Shown: piece after piece, positions 42,701 to 56,000 of the stretch
How positions within the stretch are numbered: the stretch's first letter is position 1
How the letters are laid out: each line of letters opens with the position of its first letter
Source: Bugula neritina
Lineage: Eukaryota; Bryozoa; Gymnolaemata; Cheilostomatida; Bugulidae
Assembly (NCBI GenBank): GCA_964035545.1
Contig: OZ037765.1
Location: 23,376,004-23,440,003, forward strand
Length of the DNA stretch: 64,000 nucleotides
Direction of reading: 5' to 3'
Translations under genes and position numbers: made by a program
The notes under the pieces: generated by a model
Seen by the model: only the letters and a program-made list of their open reading frames with translations
What the model was told of the DNA's origin: nothing
Database searches by the model: none

Positions 42701-44278
42701 AATAGCCAGAGGGAGTTGAAATTAAGTTTGTTTTTCACTTGTAAAATTGTGATGCAAAATTTTGAAACCTCAATCATTTATTATAAGTTGAAAACAGATT
42801 GTTTTTTATTACTAGACCCTGTAATACTTCGGCTTTTAATGCCCTTGTGTTTTTGCATGTAACTACACCATAATAATATAAAATACCTGATCCCTGTTGA
42901 CACCAATATACAGGGCTGCAGCAACCATTGCTATCGAAAATATTCCGATGGTCAGTGAGTACTAAAAAGAAAACACATGTTTATCAGCAAACAATTAGAA
43001 AGTCATAAAACTTTTTTACAATTTCATTAACTTATTATGCGTGTTAGAAGCAAGTAAATGGTTTTATGAAAAAGAACGCTCAGCTTCATTTATAAATTTA
43101 ATTAGATGGTTTCATCAATTGATTAATGTTGAAATTGATTAAAGCAAATTTGCAGCTTATTTTAAGATCAATAGCAGTAGTGCTGTTTCTAACCTCCCCC
43201 CCCCCCCCCCCGAACATTTTTCATATCAACAAACATCTGAATGATTATGGTAAATATCATATATATACTTATTATAGCAGTTCTTGCAAACTATTGGGCA
43301 TACTGTATATTGTTTGCAACTCGTAAGGTTTGGCCTTTATGGCACCAAATTGTTAAGCCAGCGTGAAATTCAGAAAGTCTGATCATTAGCTTGTTAGGTG
43401 TTTAATTTACATTCATTTTTGTAAACAACTTTTTGCAACATACTATTAGTGCACTGTGTAGATATTTTTACAAGTCTATAGTACTTACAAATTGAACTGC
43501 AGGTCTTTTATGAACTGCTGCACCAATGAAGCCAATGATGGAGCACAAAGAGACACCCCCTAGCAGTGCTAGGATGACATATACAAGTTTGTCGACTAAA
43601 GCAGCATCTTCAATCTCTAATATTTTTGGATCCTCATCGCTGGCATAACTGAGTGCTACAGTTATAAGTCTCCACGGGACTGCCTTTCGATATTTTAAAC
43701 ACAAGGCTAAAGCAGCCAGCGACCCACCCTAAAGTATTCACAGATAATGCTGTAAAAAATAAATCTATCTTAACCCAGTATCATATAATGCAAAATGAGT
43801 AAAGGGTGATTTTTCAATTTTGAACACAATATTTTAGAAACAACTGCTTTTAAAACATCTTTTTGTAAGCTAACCCGAAAAGTTTGGTCTTTACTCAAGA
43901 TTACCATTCTACACAATCTATTGATGCTATTAGCTCACTTTACTGTCAGGACAAGCTGAGCATAATGCTGCTTTAACATTAACTGACAAGTGAGAAAAAC
44001 TAATTATATAATTCTTTACATAATTTTCAGTCTTGAAACTGTATGAAGATATAGTCATAGTGTCCGGATGCTTATAAAATATAACTCCACATTTCTCCAC
44101 CTCAAACTTGATGGCATTGACGTATCTTCTGTTTTAGCCCGTTACAGCACAAATGGTTGAATATAAAGACTGTAAAGCTTATGTACTTACTATTACTTAC
44201 AGCACACACAACAGTAATTATACATATGATAAGTCTAAATATTGTCCGAAGAGGCTCATGGTGATCTCTATTCTCCAT
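39709..44278 (-). CDS. Tetraspanin with an extended cytoplasmic tail ending in a polybasic cluster
   Basis: Nine exons keep frame: 44201-44278, 43489-43728, 42887-42961, 41873-42001, 41339-41522, 40985-41160, 40604-40687, 40233-40443 and 39709-39764. The product is 410 residues. Four membrane segments are visible: TIFRLIICIITVVCAGGSLA, KLVYVILALLGGVSLCSIIG, YSLTIGIFSIAMVAAALYIG and VIGGGSAGVFVLLVTVFFAF. The large extracellular loop between segments 3 and 4 carries the tetraspanin signature LNCCGF, then PPTCCVL, DYSCPH and GCYNEF, i.e. the cysteines of a typical loop. The loop is long, with an insert after CCG. After segment 4 the tail is about 80 residues: acidic and Tyr-rich (TYDSSAYDPTYAEPQYWD), then GRSKKRKRKKRKRRR and stop. 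Tetraspanins organise membrane microdomains; the specific paralogue was not recognised. The tail is unusually long and charged for the family. Confidence 0.85.
39998..40100. repeat. Foldback (inverted repeat) in the last tetraspanin intron
   Basis: Arms at 39998-40027 and 40071-40100 are inverted copies of 30 bases that differ at three positions, all transitions. The 43-base spacer also contains ATCCCCAACTC, which is a further inverted copy of the start of the left arm. It lies between the tetraspanin exons at 39709-39764 and 40233-40443, and is GC-richer than its surroundings. Confidence 0.85.
43196..43211. repeat. Run of 16 C in tetraspanin intron 2
   Basis: A homopolymer C run lies in otherwise AT-rich intron sequence. 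It is a G run in the transcript. A shorter C run is found near 54541. Confidence 0.9.
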
Positions 44279-45530
44279 AAGATTACTTTATAAGTTTAGA
44301 AATAGCGTTTGTCCAAAAACTTTTTTTAATTAATGTTATTATTGTTAAAATATCTAGAATTCCTAAAACAACTACAGTTAAGTGCTATAATCATATAAAA
44401 CAATATTATAGTAACACCATGGTTATAAAAAAATTATTCGACTTGAGGGCAAAAGTAACTAAAAGTCAATGAACTTTTCTTCACAAAAAGAAGTATAATT
44501 GAAATAGATTAGATAATTTGAGAAAAAGTTTAATGATTTCTGTTTTTATCAACACTCTATAAGCTTTTACATATATAAAATATATGAATTGCTCCATTAG
44601 ACAAGCTTCCACATGTTTATCTAAAGATATGCCAGGTATTCTCGTGCATACTGTCACTTGACATGTTTTAAAATCATTTACTGAATCTATACTTAGCATA
44701 CACAGCTGACATCAGAAAAGTAACATCATGAAAGAAGGCAAAAGTGTTTTACAAAAGCAATATGCCATGTTAAATTATACGTTAATGAAACTATTATGAC
44801 TTATAAACATCAATTGTTTGAGTACATAAAACACTATGCTGGCAAAAATCAGTAAGTCCTACTTTTTATGATAAAACAATATACCCATTAAATGGCAATA
44901 ACTTGAAAAATTAGAAATTGTAGCCTATATCTCAAATTACAATTAAGCATTCACCAATTATTATTGCCTGCCCACAAATGAATGGTACAGAGTTTTATCC
45001 ATAGCTGCATTCGTTTTCTCCAAAAAACATCCAGATATTTTACTATACTTTATATAGGTTACAAAAATAATTAAAATAAATATTAACCCTTTTTGAAAAT
45101 AGGTTGTTAATTAACTTATATTATTGACTTGATTTATGGATCAGAAATGCAATATGATGAGTATATCTATGCAATCTACGCAATAAAAAATATAAGTTTG
45201 ATTAGTTCGTTTTAACAAGTATATTATCATATTCTGATGTTTTATTGAAACATGCCCTACTTTATTTACACACATTACTTTTCAATTACAAGCAATGTAG
45301 CATCACTGCCAAAACAATCACATGCACCCAGTTTTGCAACGTTTTGTTTCTGTTTTATAAGCTTTGTGACAATTTTTGATAATAAATAAGTGGTAACTGG
45401 TAGTAATGCTAGCAAGTGGTGAAATTCTACAAAGGCACACGTCGACATTATTGACGATTTGTTGGTTTGCAACAGTTATGTTCTCTTTTTGTATTGAAAG
45501 CGAACATAGTTTTGGTCACATGACCAAAAA
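44279..45530. promoter_or_regulatory. Divergent intergenic region, tetraspanin / TMEM243-like
   Basis: About 1.25 kb lie between opposed start codons. It is AT-rich with no gene recognised inside. Immediately before the plus-strand ATG is TGGTCACATGACCA (45513-45526), an inverted TGGTCA pair that contains an M-box-type E-box, TCACATGA. Confidence 0.5.
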
Positions 45531-47939
45531 ATGGCGAATTATGCAACTGTGACTAAGGAAGACTCGGCAACTACCGAAAATAAAAATGATGAGGAAGCCG
45601 AAGCTATATATCACCAACAAAACCCTTGCTTGGTAAAGTATAAAAACACTTTGTACAAACTGAATATAATATTTATTCAAGATGCCGTCACTGTCATGTA
45701 TTAACGGTACATTTGAATCTTAAAATAACCAGTATGAGTATGAGTATTACATTCTGATTCACTGAATGTTACATTGACTTTGAGTTTGACATTCACTATC
45801 ATACTCTATGACTATCACTTATAACTATCCTTTCTCATACTGATAATTATGATGATAGATTTGCCAGTAATGTAGCTGTAATACACTTTTAGCGATACTG
45901 ATGGTGATACTCATTGAGTTTGACTTTCATGCAATCATGCTGATGTGAGTGCTACTGTTATTAATCTCATAGTCAAAGTCAATTTCTATTTTGTAGATAA
46001 GTTAAATTTATAGTTATAATACTAATAGTTCATAATTGAAAGAAATTAATAGTGATAATATTGGTAATTTAGTAATGTGTACTAATAGTAATGCTATCAA
46101 GTAATAAAAATGGACATTTATTATTATTCTACAGTAAATTTAAATATATTTTTTTATTTTAGTTGAATTTACTATATTGCAGTGAAGTCCATATTCTGAA
46201 ACTGCTTGATGCGGTTGAATTATATTGTCACTTGGGTGATCATATGATCAAATAAATTCCGAATTAGTAAAATACTTCAAAGCCATGTTTGCAAATTTAA
46301 CTTTCTTTTGCAACAATTTCATTATATTGAAATTTTGCTGCAAAAGTGTTAATTCTATTTTAATAGGTGCATATTTTTGTGCTATTTTATTTGGCTAAAA
46401 TTGTTATTCAATATTATTAATGTATCAATTGTTAAAAAGTTAAATACTGTATGATATCCATGTTTTCATTTATCAACAAATTTTACGAATCATGTAAACA
46501 TTTTTATGTACAGCTATAAAGTTATATCAACTAATTGCTGACAAAACTATTCAATAATTGACAGGCAAAATTTAACAAAGTTTTGGGTGTGGTGACCGTG
46601 CTCGTGGTGCTAACCAGTCTGGTAATCTGTGCTATACAAGGCTCACATCAACATAATGACTTCTTATTACTTGCCAATATATTACGTGAGTACTTTTATT
46701 TTTCGAATTTTGTAACTGTGAAATTGATATCTGCAGATTTTTTAAATTTTGTGTATTTGCTTTCAAAATAACTTTGAAACTATCAAACTATTTATATTAT
46801 AAAACTAAATTTCATTGACTCTAATAGTTGTTATATATTTTGCCAATCCACAACTTTTTCAAAGATAGTTTTCTTTTCATTTTCGTATGATGAGTACTTG
46901 CTAGAAAAAAAGGTGTTTTGTCACAAGCCTAACAATGGTTTGAATAGCACCTAGAATCTTTAGACTTGTCAACTCGCAGCTAAATCTTTTGAATTGTCTA
47001 AAGTTTCAATATTTAATTTTAAGCTTCAGCAGATCAAAGGGTGTTAGATTACATTATACTTGACAGATGTTATTTTAATCAAACATTATTTATACGCAAT
47101 CATATTCAAATGTCATGACATTTATTTCATTTGATTTTGTAATGGCTTATATCTGTAAAATTTTATCTTATTTTGTAGTATCAAGTTTTATTGCTGTTGT
47201 ACATGTAAGTATACAAAGTTGTAAGTATATAAAGTACTTTTGTTTCTTATGCTGATTTTCTTTTCTACAGAGAGAAGCTCATTCTGTGACAAACAGATTT
47301 AGGCTTGTATGTTCTGGCCACTGCCCAGTGGATATAACTAGAACTTTTGAGGGTTAAAGTCGCTTTAATTGCAGTAAATATGGCCATATAACAGTTTTGT
47401 ATTATTTCTTGCGATTGACAAGTAAGTTTGGGTAAGTTAGTTTAAAATTGCTGCAACACTGAGCTCATTATCTTCAAGATAAGTACGTAAGGATAGATGC
47501 TTCCTTTTGATAAAGTTAATTATATTAAGTCACTGTTACAAAAGCTTATGACAACTTGCAGTATTTGCAGCATTTTCCAGTTCACTAGCGATTTGTATTC
47601 ACTTCAATATTACAGTAGTCTCAAGTGATTAGTAACCTAACAATGCAAACTCTTGAAACAGTGATTGTAGCCATCTCATTCCTATTTTTGAAACTATGAT
47701 GTAATATAAGTGTTTTTCCTACAAGCCAAGGTTGCAGCATCTACTGGTTTTATAAGGTGTTTTCTTCAGAATTTTCTACTTAATGTTAAGTTTTTCTTTT
47801 TCAGTTGTCAGATATATTTGCTCTGCTCAGTTGCTTTCTCTTTTGCTTCTTGGTTGAACAATGTTTTGTAACTGCGGATAAGTTTGTTGTGTGCCCTCAG
47901 CAGCATCTGGAGTTGAATATTGCTTCTATCTTTTGTTGA
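45531..47939 (+). CDS. Small multi-pass membrane protein, TMEM243-like
   Basis: A five-exon model keeps frame: 45531-45632, 46565-46685, 47179-47204, 47271-47306 and 47805-47939, giving 139 residues. A soluble acidic N-terminus (TKEDSATTENKNDEEAEA) is followed by three hydrophobic segments: KVLGVVTVLVVLTSLVICAI, FLLLANILLSSFIAVV and LSDIFALLSCFLFCFLV. A basic loop REAHSVTNRFRL lies before the third. The layout and the LSS...FR pattern before the last helix resemble TMEM243, a small animal protein of uncertain role, but the similarity is weak. If the donor at 47307 were not used, exon 4 would read on to a stop at 47357 and give a two-helix variant. Intron 1 holds a patterned tract. The start is chosen at AAAAAATGGCG. 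Confidence 0.5.
45725..46100. repeat. Patterned tract in intron 1 of the TMEM243-like gene
   Basis: GTATGAGTATGAGTATTAC, TTGACTTTGAGTTTGAC and ACTATCATACTCTATGAC occur in succession, with drifting hexamers rich in GAT, AGT, CAT and ACT triplets. It lies about 90 bases after the first donor. Confidence 0.6.
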
Positions 47940-50054
47940 CAGTGTAACTTGGTAGATGATGCATTTATTTGAACTGTATTAAGGGCAACAAATTGCATCA
48001 ACTGTGCATCATGAATATAAAGTTATGTTGCGCATAAATACTTGAATGATTTCTGTTAACAGGCATGGTGGTATAGAAGATCTCATTTGGCTGAGGGAAA
48101 GGTCTGGTTTTTAATATTAATTTATTTCATCATATTGATACAGTGTACAACCAGTGACATTTACGTATTTGCAAGAGATATCAAACCTAAAACTTGATAT
48201 AAATTATCCACGATATACATACTATTTTTATGTTTCACTATTGAACGCACATGTATATACATATAATTATTTCATCAACTACTAATTTAGTCAGTTATAG
48301 ACTATAAGTTTTCACAAGAATATTTGGTTTATCTTTTACATAAATATATTACTATATCTATTTTTATGGATAAGTACATTGGTGTTATTGACAATAAACA
48401 CATATCTTTGTTTTTGCAGCAAACGTCTCTAAAAATTTGCCTGATAATTTGTACAACACCCAGCTTTTATCAACAGACTGAAAAATCTTCTAGACTAAAG
48501 TTGCAGGTGCATCATAATTATATGCAATTGTGGAGTTGTTCCACCATATATGTTAGTCATTAGCGGCATTAACATGGAGCATTTGTAACTACTTCAACAA
48601 AAAACCACTCGGGTTTTTTTAAAATAAATTACAGAAGAAAATTGTAAGCAAGTCAATAAGATTGAATTCTACTTGCCCCATGCCCCATTGGTTTTGGGCA
48701 TAGAATATGAGCCTGCCTGCCCCCACACCTGCAGGCCATTCATAAATTCTATTCCAGAGTCTGGTTTATTGGGAAGTTTTTCAACAAACTTTATTATGTG
48801 AAAATATAATCTCTTTATGTGGAAGCAAAGTAAAAATAACATACAACTGTAGCATAAATGTAACAAACTCCTCCACAAATTTCAACGTAAATGTATTTCA
48901 TTAAAAAATATAGCACTTTTATTTGTATCACCCATAGTTATGGCTAGGTAAAGTTAGATTACATATTTGGATAGTCAAAATTATGTACTTACAGTTATAA
49001 TTCGTAGCAGTTATTATAGCGTAGGATTGTAAGAAAAAGCAGTCTGCAGCAAATATTTACATATTTTAAAATTTCTAAATCAATGCATTGTTGGCTAGCC
49101 AGCACCATATCACAGAGCTGCGTGGTGTAAGTATTATAACACTCTAATTTAGCACAACTGTGTTTTGATACAGGAAATGAATGATAAGGGCGTGTCTGTG
49201 ACGAGTACTGGCTGACCAACACTGCAGAAAGTAGAATGTAGTATTAGTAAGAACTATAAAAATATGCAGTGTGAAGGCAGTGGAATCCCTGAGTTCTCCG
49301 ATACAACTTAATTTAAAATAGTTGTATTCCTTCAAAACTCTGCATTCAATTTCAAGCCAACAGAATGAAATTATTGACCAAGTAACTTTGTCAGCAGCAC
49401 ATTGCTGCACAATATCTAATATATGTATCTAGTAAATATCGTATACATATGTGCATAGCACTAAATACACATAACTCACTACAAAAATAATATTGTGATT
49501 TGTCCTATGAACAAAAAGTTATGTAAACCCAGATAAAGTCGATTCAAATCCGGTCAATAGTAAGGAATCATGACAATTTAAAAAGTCTACGTAAATTATA
49601 CATCATAATATACATCAAACAAAATATAAAAAACTATTTAAAAAAATACTTGCAAACCATCATAATTGTGTAACAATGAAAATCGTCATGTTGCTAAAAT
49701 ATAATAAAAGCTTAATTGATAGGGAGTTACTTACTCTCACAAAATCACAATTCTTCAATGAAGCACCCTAATTGCATACTATTGCACACACTAAGTGAGC
49801 TAATAACACTAAATATACGCATAATATGTATGATGTGTAGATACAACCTGTATATACACAAACTAGTTCGTGTTTAAACCATAATCATATAACTTATAAC
49901 TGCTGTTACTGACACGGTCATATATTGTTTTCAGCCTGTTCACCTTACTAATGCTAATTTAGACGTCGTGCGTTATGAACTCAAATGGGTAGTCTATTAG
50001 CATTGTGCAGAGCCAGTGTACGAGGTACAAATGTTGTGATGGCAGTCACAACAG
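47940..50054. other. Convergent intergenic region after the TMEM243-like gene
   Basis: About 2.1 kb of AT-rich DNA lie between two converging stop codons. It should contain both 3'UTRs. The ORFs in it lack coding texture, and nothing else was recognised. Confidence 0.55.
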
Positions 50055-53000
50055 TTAATCTCTGGACTCATGTCGTGCTCTTGAAATATTAGCAGGCGAT
50101 GAAGATCTTGAAGCTGACGCTGCAGCAAGTTGCTCCATGTAATGCAATTGTAAAAATCTCTCTGTAACAACATATAGCTGACCAGTCACTAAACATAACG
50201 TTCTGCAGTACAAGCATAATTACAGTCTATAGCAGTATAATAAGCCATAAGGTATTTATTTGGAGTTGCCCATCCTACCACATATTGTGTCCTACCCAAG
50301 GTACTATTTTTAATATTTCAAATATATATTAAAAATAAGTTTAATTTTGTAAACAAATTTGAAAGCAATAAAACAATACAAAAATAATCTTATAAAGTGT
50401 ATACATGTAACCAAACAATGAAACCTCGAAGCAATACTGGAAGATATTGTATTTTCATATGCATACATTTGGATAATAAATATACATAATTAACATATTA
50501 TCGTTTTCTAACAATGAATTGATTAAGGGCGTCTACTGACGCATATGCAATATTTCTAATTATTTAGTTTATTCTATACGTCCCAACAAACCAAAAATTA
50601 TTAAATTTTATCAAAAAGACAGATTAAGATTATGGGAAAGTTATTTCAATGGTAGTTTCATGTTAATACATATAACAGAGGTAAGAAAACTTGATGTCTC
50701 GCTAAAAAAAGTTTAAAACCAGCAAGAAAACCTAGCGTAAAAATGTGTGCACCAAAGAAATATATTCCATGATATAAAAGTGTCCCATTAAATGCATGAT
50801 GAAAGTACATTGAAGGTATTCTTGCAGTGTACAAAGCAATATATTCATTCTCAATTAGACAGAAAATAAAGTCACAGAAGACCTTGAAAAATTTTAATTT
50901 TCTCAAAAATCAAGTTATACTTAATTAATTCCATAACTACAACTTTAGTTAAATTTCAAATTTACAAAACTTCATTAGTTGCATTATTGAACATACTTTC
51001 TCTGCACCACCATTGATGATTACAAATGAAGCAAGTTAATTTATGAGCACAAGATGAATTGAATTTAATAAGTATCTATTGGTTCAAAAAATTTTTTATT
51101 AAAAATTTATCTAATAGGTCAAATATTCACTAATATTAAAAAAACGCAATAATAAATTATTCATATATTTGAATATAGACTAATCTATTCAACCGAAAAT
51201 GTTTGATTTATTTTTCAAGGCTTGTTTTAGTTTTATAGCCAAATTATTGACCTGTGGCAACATTTAAGAAGCTATACTTGTATATATAGACTTGTATTAA
51301 TAGCATAAGTTGGGTCACTTTAATTTTTTTAGTACACATTGGATTTTTTCATGTTTGCTCATTTGATAAAATTCTAGCTGCTACGACACTTGTTTTTGCG
51401 TAAAACTAATAAAGAGTGAACAAATAAAACCAAATACTTGAATACTTTTTTAACTTTTACCTTATTCTCTGATTGCTTGCTCAATTCTTGGTAAAAAGAC
51501 AGGTTGTTTGATGATTTTTATATTATGGTAAATGAACAGCATTCATTTGTAAAAAAAACTCCAGTTAGTAAAATTTTGTGAATTTCATTTAATAATTTAC
51601 AAATTATACAGCTTTCAATCTTTCAAATAAAAATACAAACTATGCCAATGTTTTCATATAATAGTAACCATAATATAAACCAAATATCTTTCAAGAATAT
51701 TTTGTCATCAAATTGGATTTGACAATATGGCAATGACACTTCAGTGTTACAGGACCTCCCTCCCAACCTTTTTTCCTATACATATTTGAAATCAGCATAT
51801 AAAAATACCACCAATTGTTAAACTTTCATAAATTTTGAAGAAGTTTTAATTTTTGATTTTAATTTGCTAGTGTTTACTAAAGAAAGTAAAATTACATAAG
51901 CATATTTAAAAAAGTAGTGTTACAAAACTACCAGAAATACCAGAAAGTGTGCACTGCTTTTATTTTTGATGAACAAATAATTTATTCCAGCAAGAAAATA
52001 TTTTGCAACTGATAGAGTCCATCACTGTAACTGCTGATGGACAATAATGGCATTGATATTTCAATAAATGGTATTATGAATGCATTAGTTTTCCTAAGCC
52101 ATTGCAGCCAGCCTGGCATGTGAAGATGATTACAAAATAAAAGCATATGACCTATTGTAGTGGATAAACACATTTGAACACACTTCAATGTAATAATATA
52201 ACAAGTAGAATTTTTAGTGCCTATATGAACAACTGTCCTATATTTTTCATTATCATAACCTATGCTCATTATTATAAGTGATAAGTGACTGGCTAGTATA
52301 ATTAGTTACAACGTATTAGTATATTGTATTCATGTTACCAATATTTGAGGCAATAATAAAATCAAAGAGTCAAATATTTTTAACTGCCACAATTTAAGTA
52401 AAATCAAAACTTACAACTAGTATGTAATTTAAAGCAATCTGCATTGTGAGACATTTCTGCCCTGCTGTTAGATACTTAGAGATTGACTTCGGCCATTTTA
52501 AGTGAAATGAAAACTTATATTTTTTAGATAAATACCATCAGACTAGGATAAAACTTTCAGACTAGCAGCTGTTTGTGGCATTATAAACTATATAATGCAA
52601 AATAATTAACTACCAAAAAAGCATTAAACAGACATTCATCAAGGTAAATTAATATTTGATAACTTTGGCAACATTCTGAATCTACCTTTCAACTTGACAA
52701 TTACGACTCACAGAATATATATAAAAATTACTTATTGCATTCAACATATTGCGCAAATTTGGACAAAATTATATTTTTGGCTTGGTAATTAAATTTTTTA
52801 AGACGGCCTTTACACAATAATTCACATTTAAAAGGTTACTTGAATTATTTACCATGTATAGGCAATAGGTGTGCTGCAATTAGAAATTGATAGAAAGTAT
52901 ACTATTTTTGCATAAAACAAGCTTTATATTTCTGTAAGATCATTTAAAGTTCTCCATTACCAAGCACATTGTGTACTATTGTAAGGTTTTGAAACTATTA

Positions 53001-56000
53001 TTTCATTAAATACAATAAGTTTTACCATGTAAACATATATTCTATACTTTGAGAGAGTATAATGCTCAAAAAGGCACCCTTGAGGTACTCTTTATCCCAA
53101 CACAATGAGACTATTGCTGCTGTACACCATACATATTATTGTAAGAGCACACGTATGTTTATGCTAATTGCTTTCTAGCAACACAAAAAGTGTTGGGTAA
53201 AAGGAGACCATTAAAAATAAATTTTGTTTGAAACATTTTTTTCAAAACATTAAACAACTGAAGTTCAGCTTGATGATATTTTCAAGTCAATTTTTTGCCA
53301 CATTTAAAAGTAGAACGCAATTTCCTTGTACAATGAAGGCCCCAACCCCCCTCTCGGCTAATAATATGAGCTCAGCAATCCCGCATTTCTCAATAGTCAG
53401 TGACTGGAGATATAAGTATAAATTTGCTGGTACAGTCATGAAAAACACTTCCATCAACATTTTTTCTTTGTTCACCAATTACCAATTTGTCCATCAAATA
53501 GGAAACTAAGTAAACTTCAAAATTCTGTACAAGAAAAAGCAGCTCTACAAAAAATTTACTTATTAAATGAAGCTTTATATGTTGTCCATTAATTTCAGTT
53601 GTCAGCTAAAATAACAAATGGCCTGTCATTTATACCTTCCTCAACAGCTGGCTTCTCTTTTACAACAAGTATGACACTAAGTCTCACAGTTGCTTCACAT
53701 TTATCCGTTGGATACAATGCCAACTCTTTACGTCACATGAATTCATAATAAAGGGTGGGCAACTCCGAGTATACTGCTACATTTACACCTATTCCTAGAT
53801 CCTACCACGCTATTTATATATATATATGGTGGTGATCATAACAGATAGATGGTAATTGATACAAATGAAATAATAAGGCACATATTCATTTTAAGGCAAA
53901 GCTTCTACTACACATAGCAAAGTGATTATTCCAACTTGAGTTTCTCGCTACAGTCTGGTACAGTAGTAGCAATACTGTTAGGCTGGACAAAACAAAATTA
54001 ATATAAGAGCAAAGTCACCACCTCCACCATCAATATTGTTCAAGCTGCCTCTGCCTCGCTGTTGTCATGGCAAGCTGCTGACTCTAATTACAAGTGTAGT
54101 TTATAGAAGTAAATTAGTTGGTAACTGGTTATGGATGGCCGGTTCCTTTACATACAACGCATACCCCCTGCCCCCTCACCCTTATTACAACTAGCCTATA
54201 ATACTCAGCTACCACATCCTTCTGAGGAGTAAAGAGGTGCCGCATGGTGAAGTTGAAACTGATTTGAAAACAAGCATTGCACATACACGATTTACTGTGA
54301 CCTACGGAATACATTGTAAATGTTCAGTACTTGTGGGTAACGTATGCTCACACAGCAAGTAATGGCTGGCTTCCCATATCTCATTTGGCAGGGCCATTCG
54401 ACCTACTCATGGATTTAAATTCAACTATTTAAATTTAAATAAATGAGTGAAGTGCGATGACATCTTAACTTGATTATTGTTTCCTCGCATTGAATTTCTT
54501 TGCTACACACGTCTTACATATATTCACTTGTCCCTTTTGCCCCCCCCCCTGGTGAACGCAGACCCTTGATTTCTGCAGTTTGTCAGCTCACTGATGTCTG
54601 ATTGCATACAGAATAATTACAGCACATTGCATACTGTCTAAATATTCTTGGGTGCATTTTTTCTGTCAAGAGCCACTATCAGGGAGTGTATATAACTGCA
54701 TTTTGTAGCTCCCGGTTTACATATCAGAATAATATTAGCATAATTAGCCGTGATGGTTGATCATGCTGCTGTAGACTTCACGTAACATGTTATACAGTTC
54801 CTATGCCACCATTCAAACACCCATTGATATGATGACAGGATTTCCATCTAACCAGTTACCATACTACTACACATTGTAAGTAGAGTCTTAGAGCTTACAC
54901 AAAAATAAGCAGTTTAACGCGCTACGGATCTCTCGCACCTACTCTGTGTTATTGAAACTGAAACTTTGTGCCATCAGTATGTGACGTACAGGAGTTAACT
55001 CCCCTTGTCTACAGCAGACTTGCGACACAAGATTCAGTCAACTACCCAATGCAGGAGAGAAATTATTGCTTCACATGGACGTCCCAAACCGAGTCACCAG
55101 AGTTGACTGATCATGCAGGCAGTATTAAGTAAAGCTTGAGCAATAGTGATGGCTGCCTATTAGCAACATGCATTTAGTTTAAGTAAGCGATCTTGCTTGA
55201 GCAAAGAGCGTGGCTCGAAAGATACTACTATGCATGTTCCTTAGTCAGGTACACGGATGTGAGGCGGGTGACCTAGCTCTTACCTATTACAGCCAACCAG
55301 CCAACGCTTGTAGACCAAGTAGTGTGTGATATTACATGGCCGTACCTCCACTAAGATCATCGTTATGATTGCCAGCAGCCAGGTTCGCTACCATGGTCTG
55401 ATAGTCTGGATTGTCATCAAAGTGCAGCAAACCAGGCGGCCATCTTGGGATGGGGGTTGAGCGAGGTGTTGTCCTGGGGGTTGGCACAGGAGAGGCGAGC
55501 AGGCTGAATGTGGTAGGGGAAATAACTCCACTGAAAGGACTAATGGTAGGATAGTTGAACAGCTGCAAGTAAATACACAAATATATTCAGTTCTTGGCAG
55601 AAAATATTGCGTGAAATCTTTACATCTACTGAAGAGAGATACAGAGAAGAACATGTCTAGAGATGCTGCCAATAGTTGATGTATTCTACAGTAGAGACAT
55701 GGCAAGGCAGCACCATTCTTAGGTGGATGACCTTAGCTCTAACAACTCTACATTTTATCAACAAATTGGGAGTTGCCCCAACATGAGAGTTCATGTGTCC
55801 GCAGAGTTCATGCTTAGAGGCAAGTCAGTTCTAATTGTTGCCAAGTAGTAATAATTTTACAAAAACTTGAGGGAACATAATGGAGCGGTTGTCTACAGCA
55901 ATGTCAGTTTTACATACTTAATAGACTTGGTATTTTTTTTTATTGAAAAATGATTGAAAGGAGAATAAAATTTTATAAAGGTTGGGGAGCATTTATTTAA

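Noticed and set aside
47307-47359. Read-through end of the TMEM243-like exon 4 to a stop at 47357
   Set aside because: Splicing at GTATGT after FRL adds a third hydrophobic segment that fits the family layout better. The read-through is kept only as a possible isoform.
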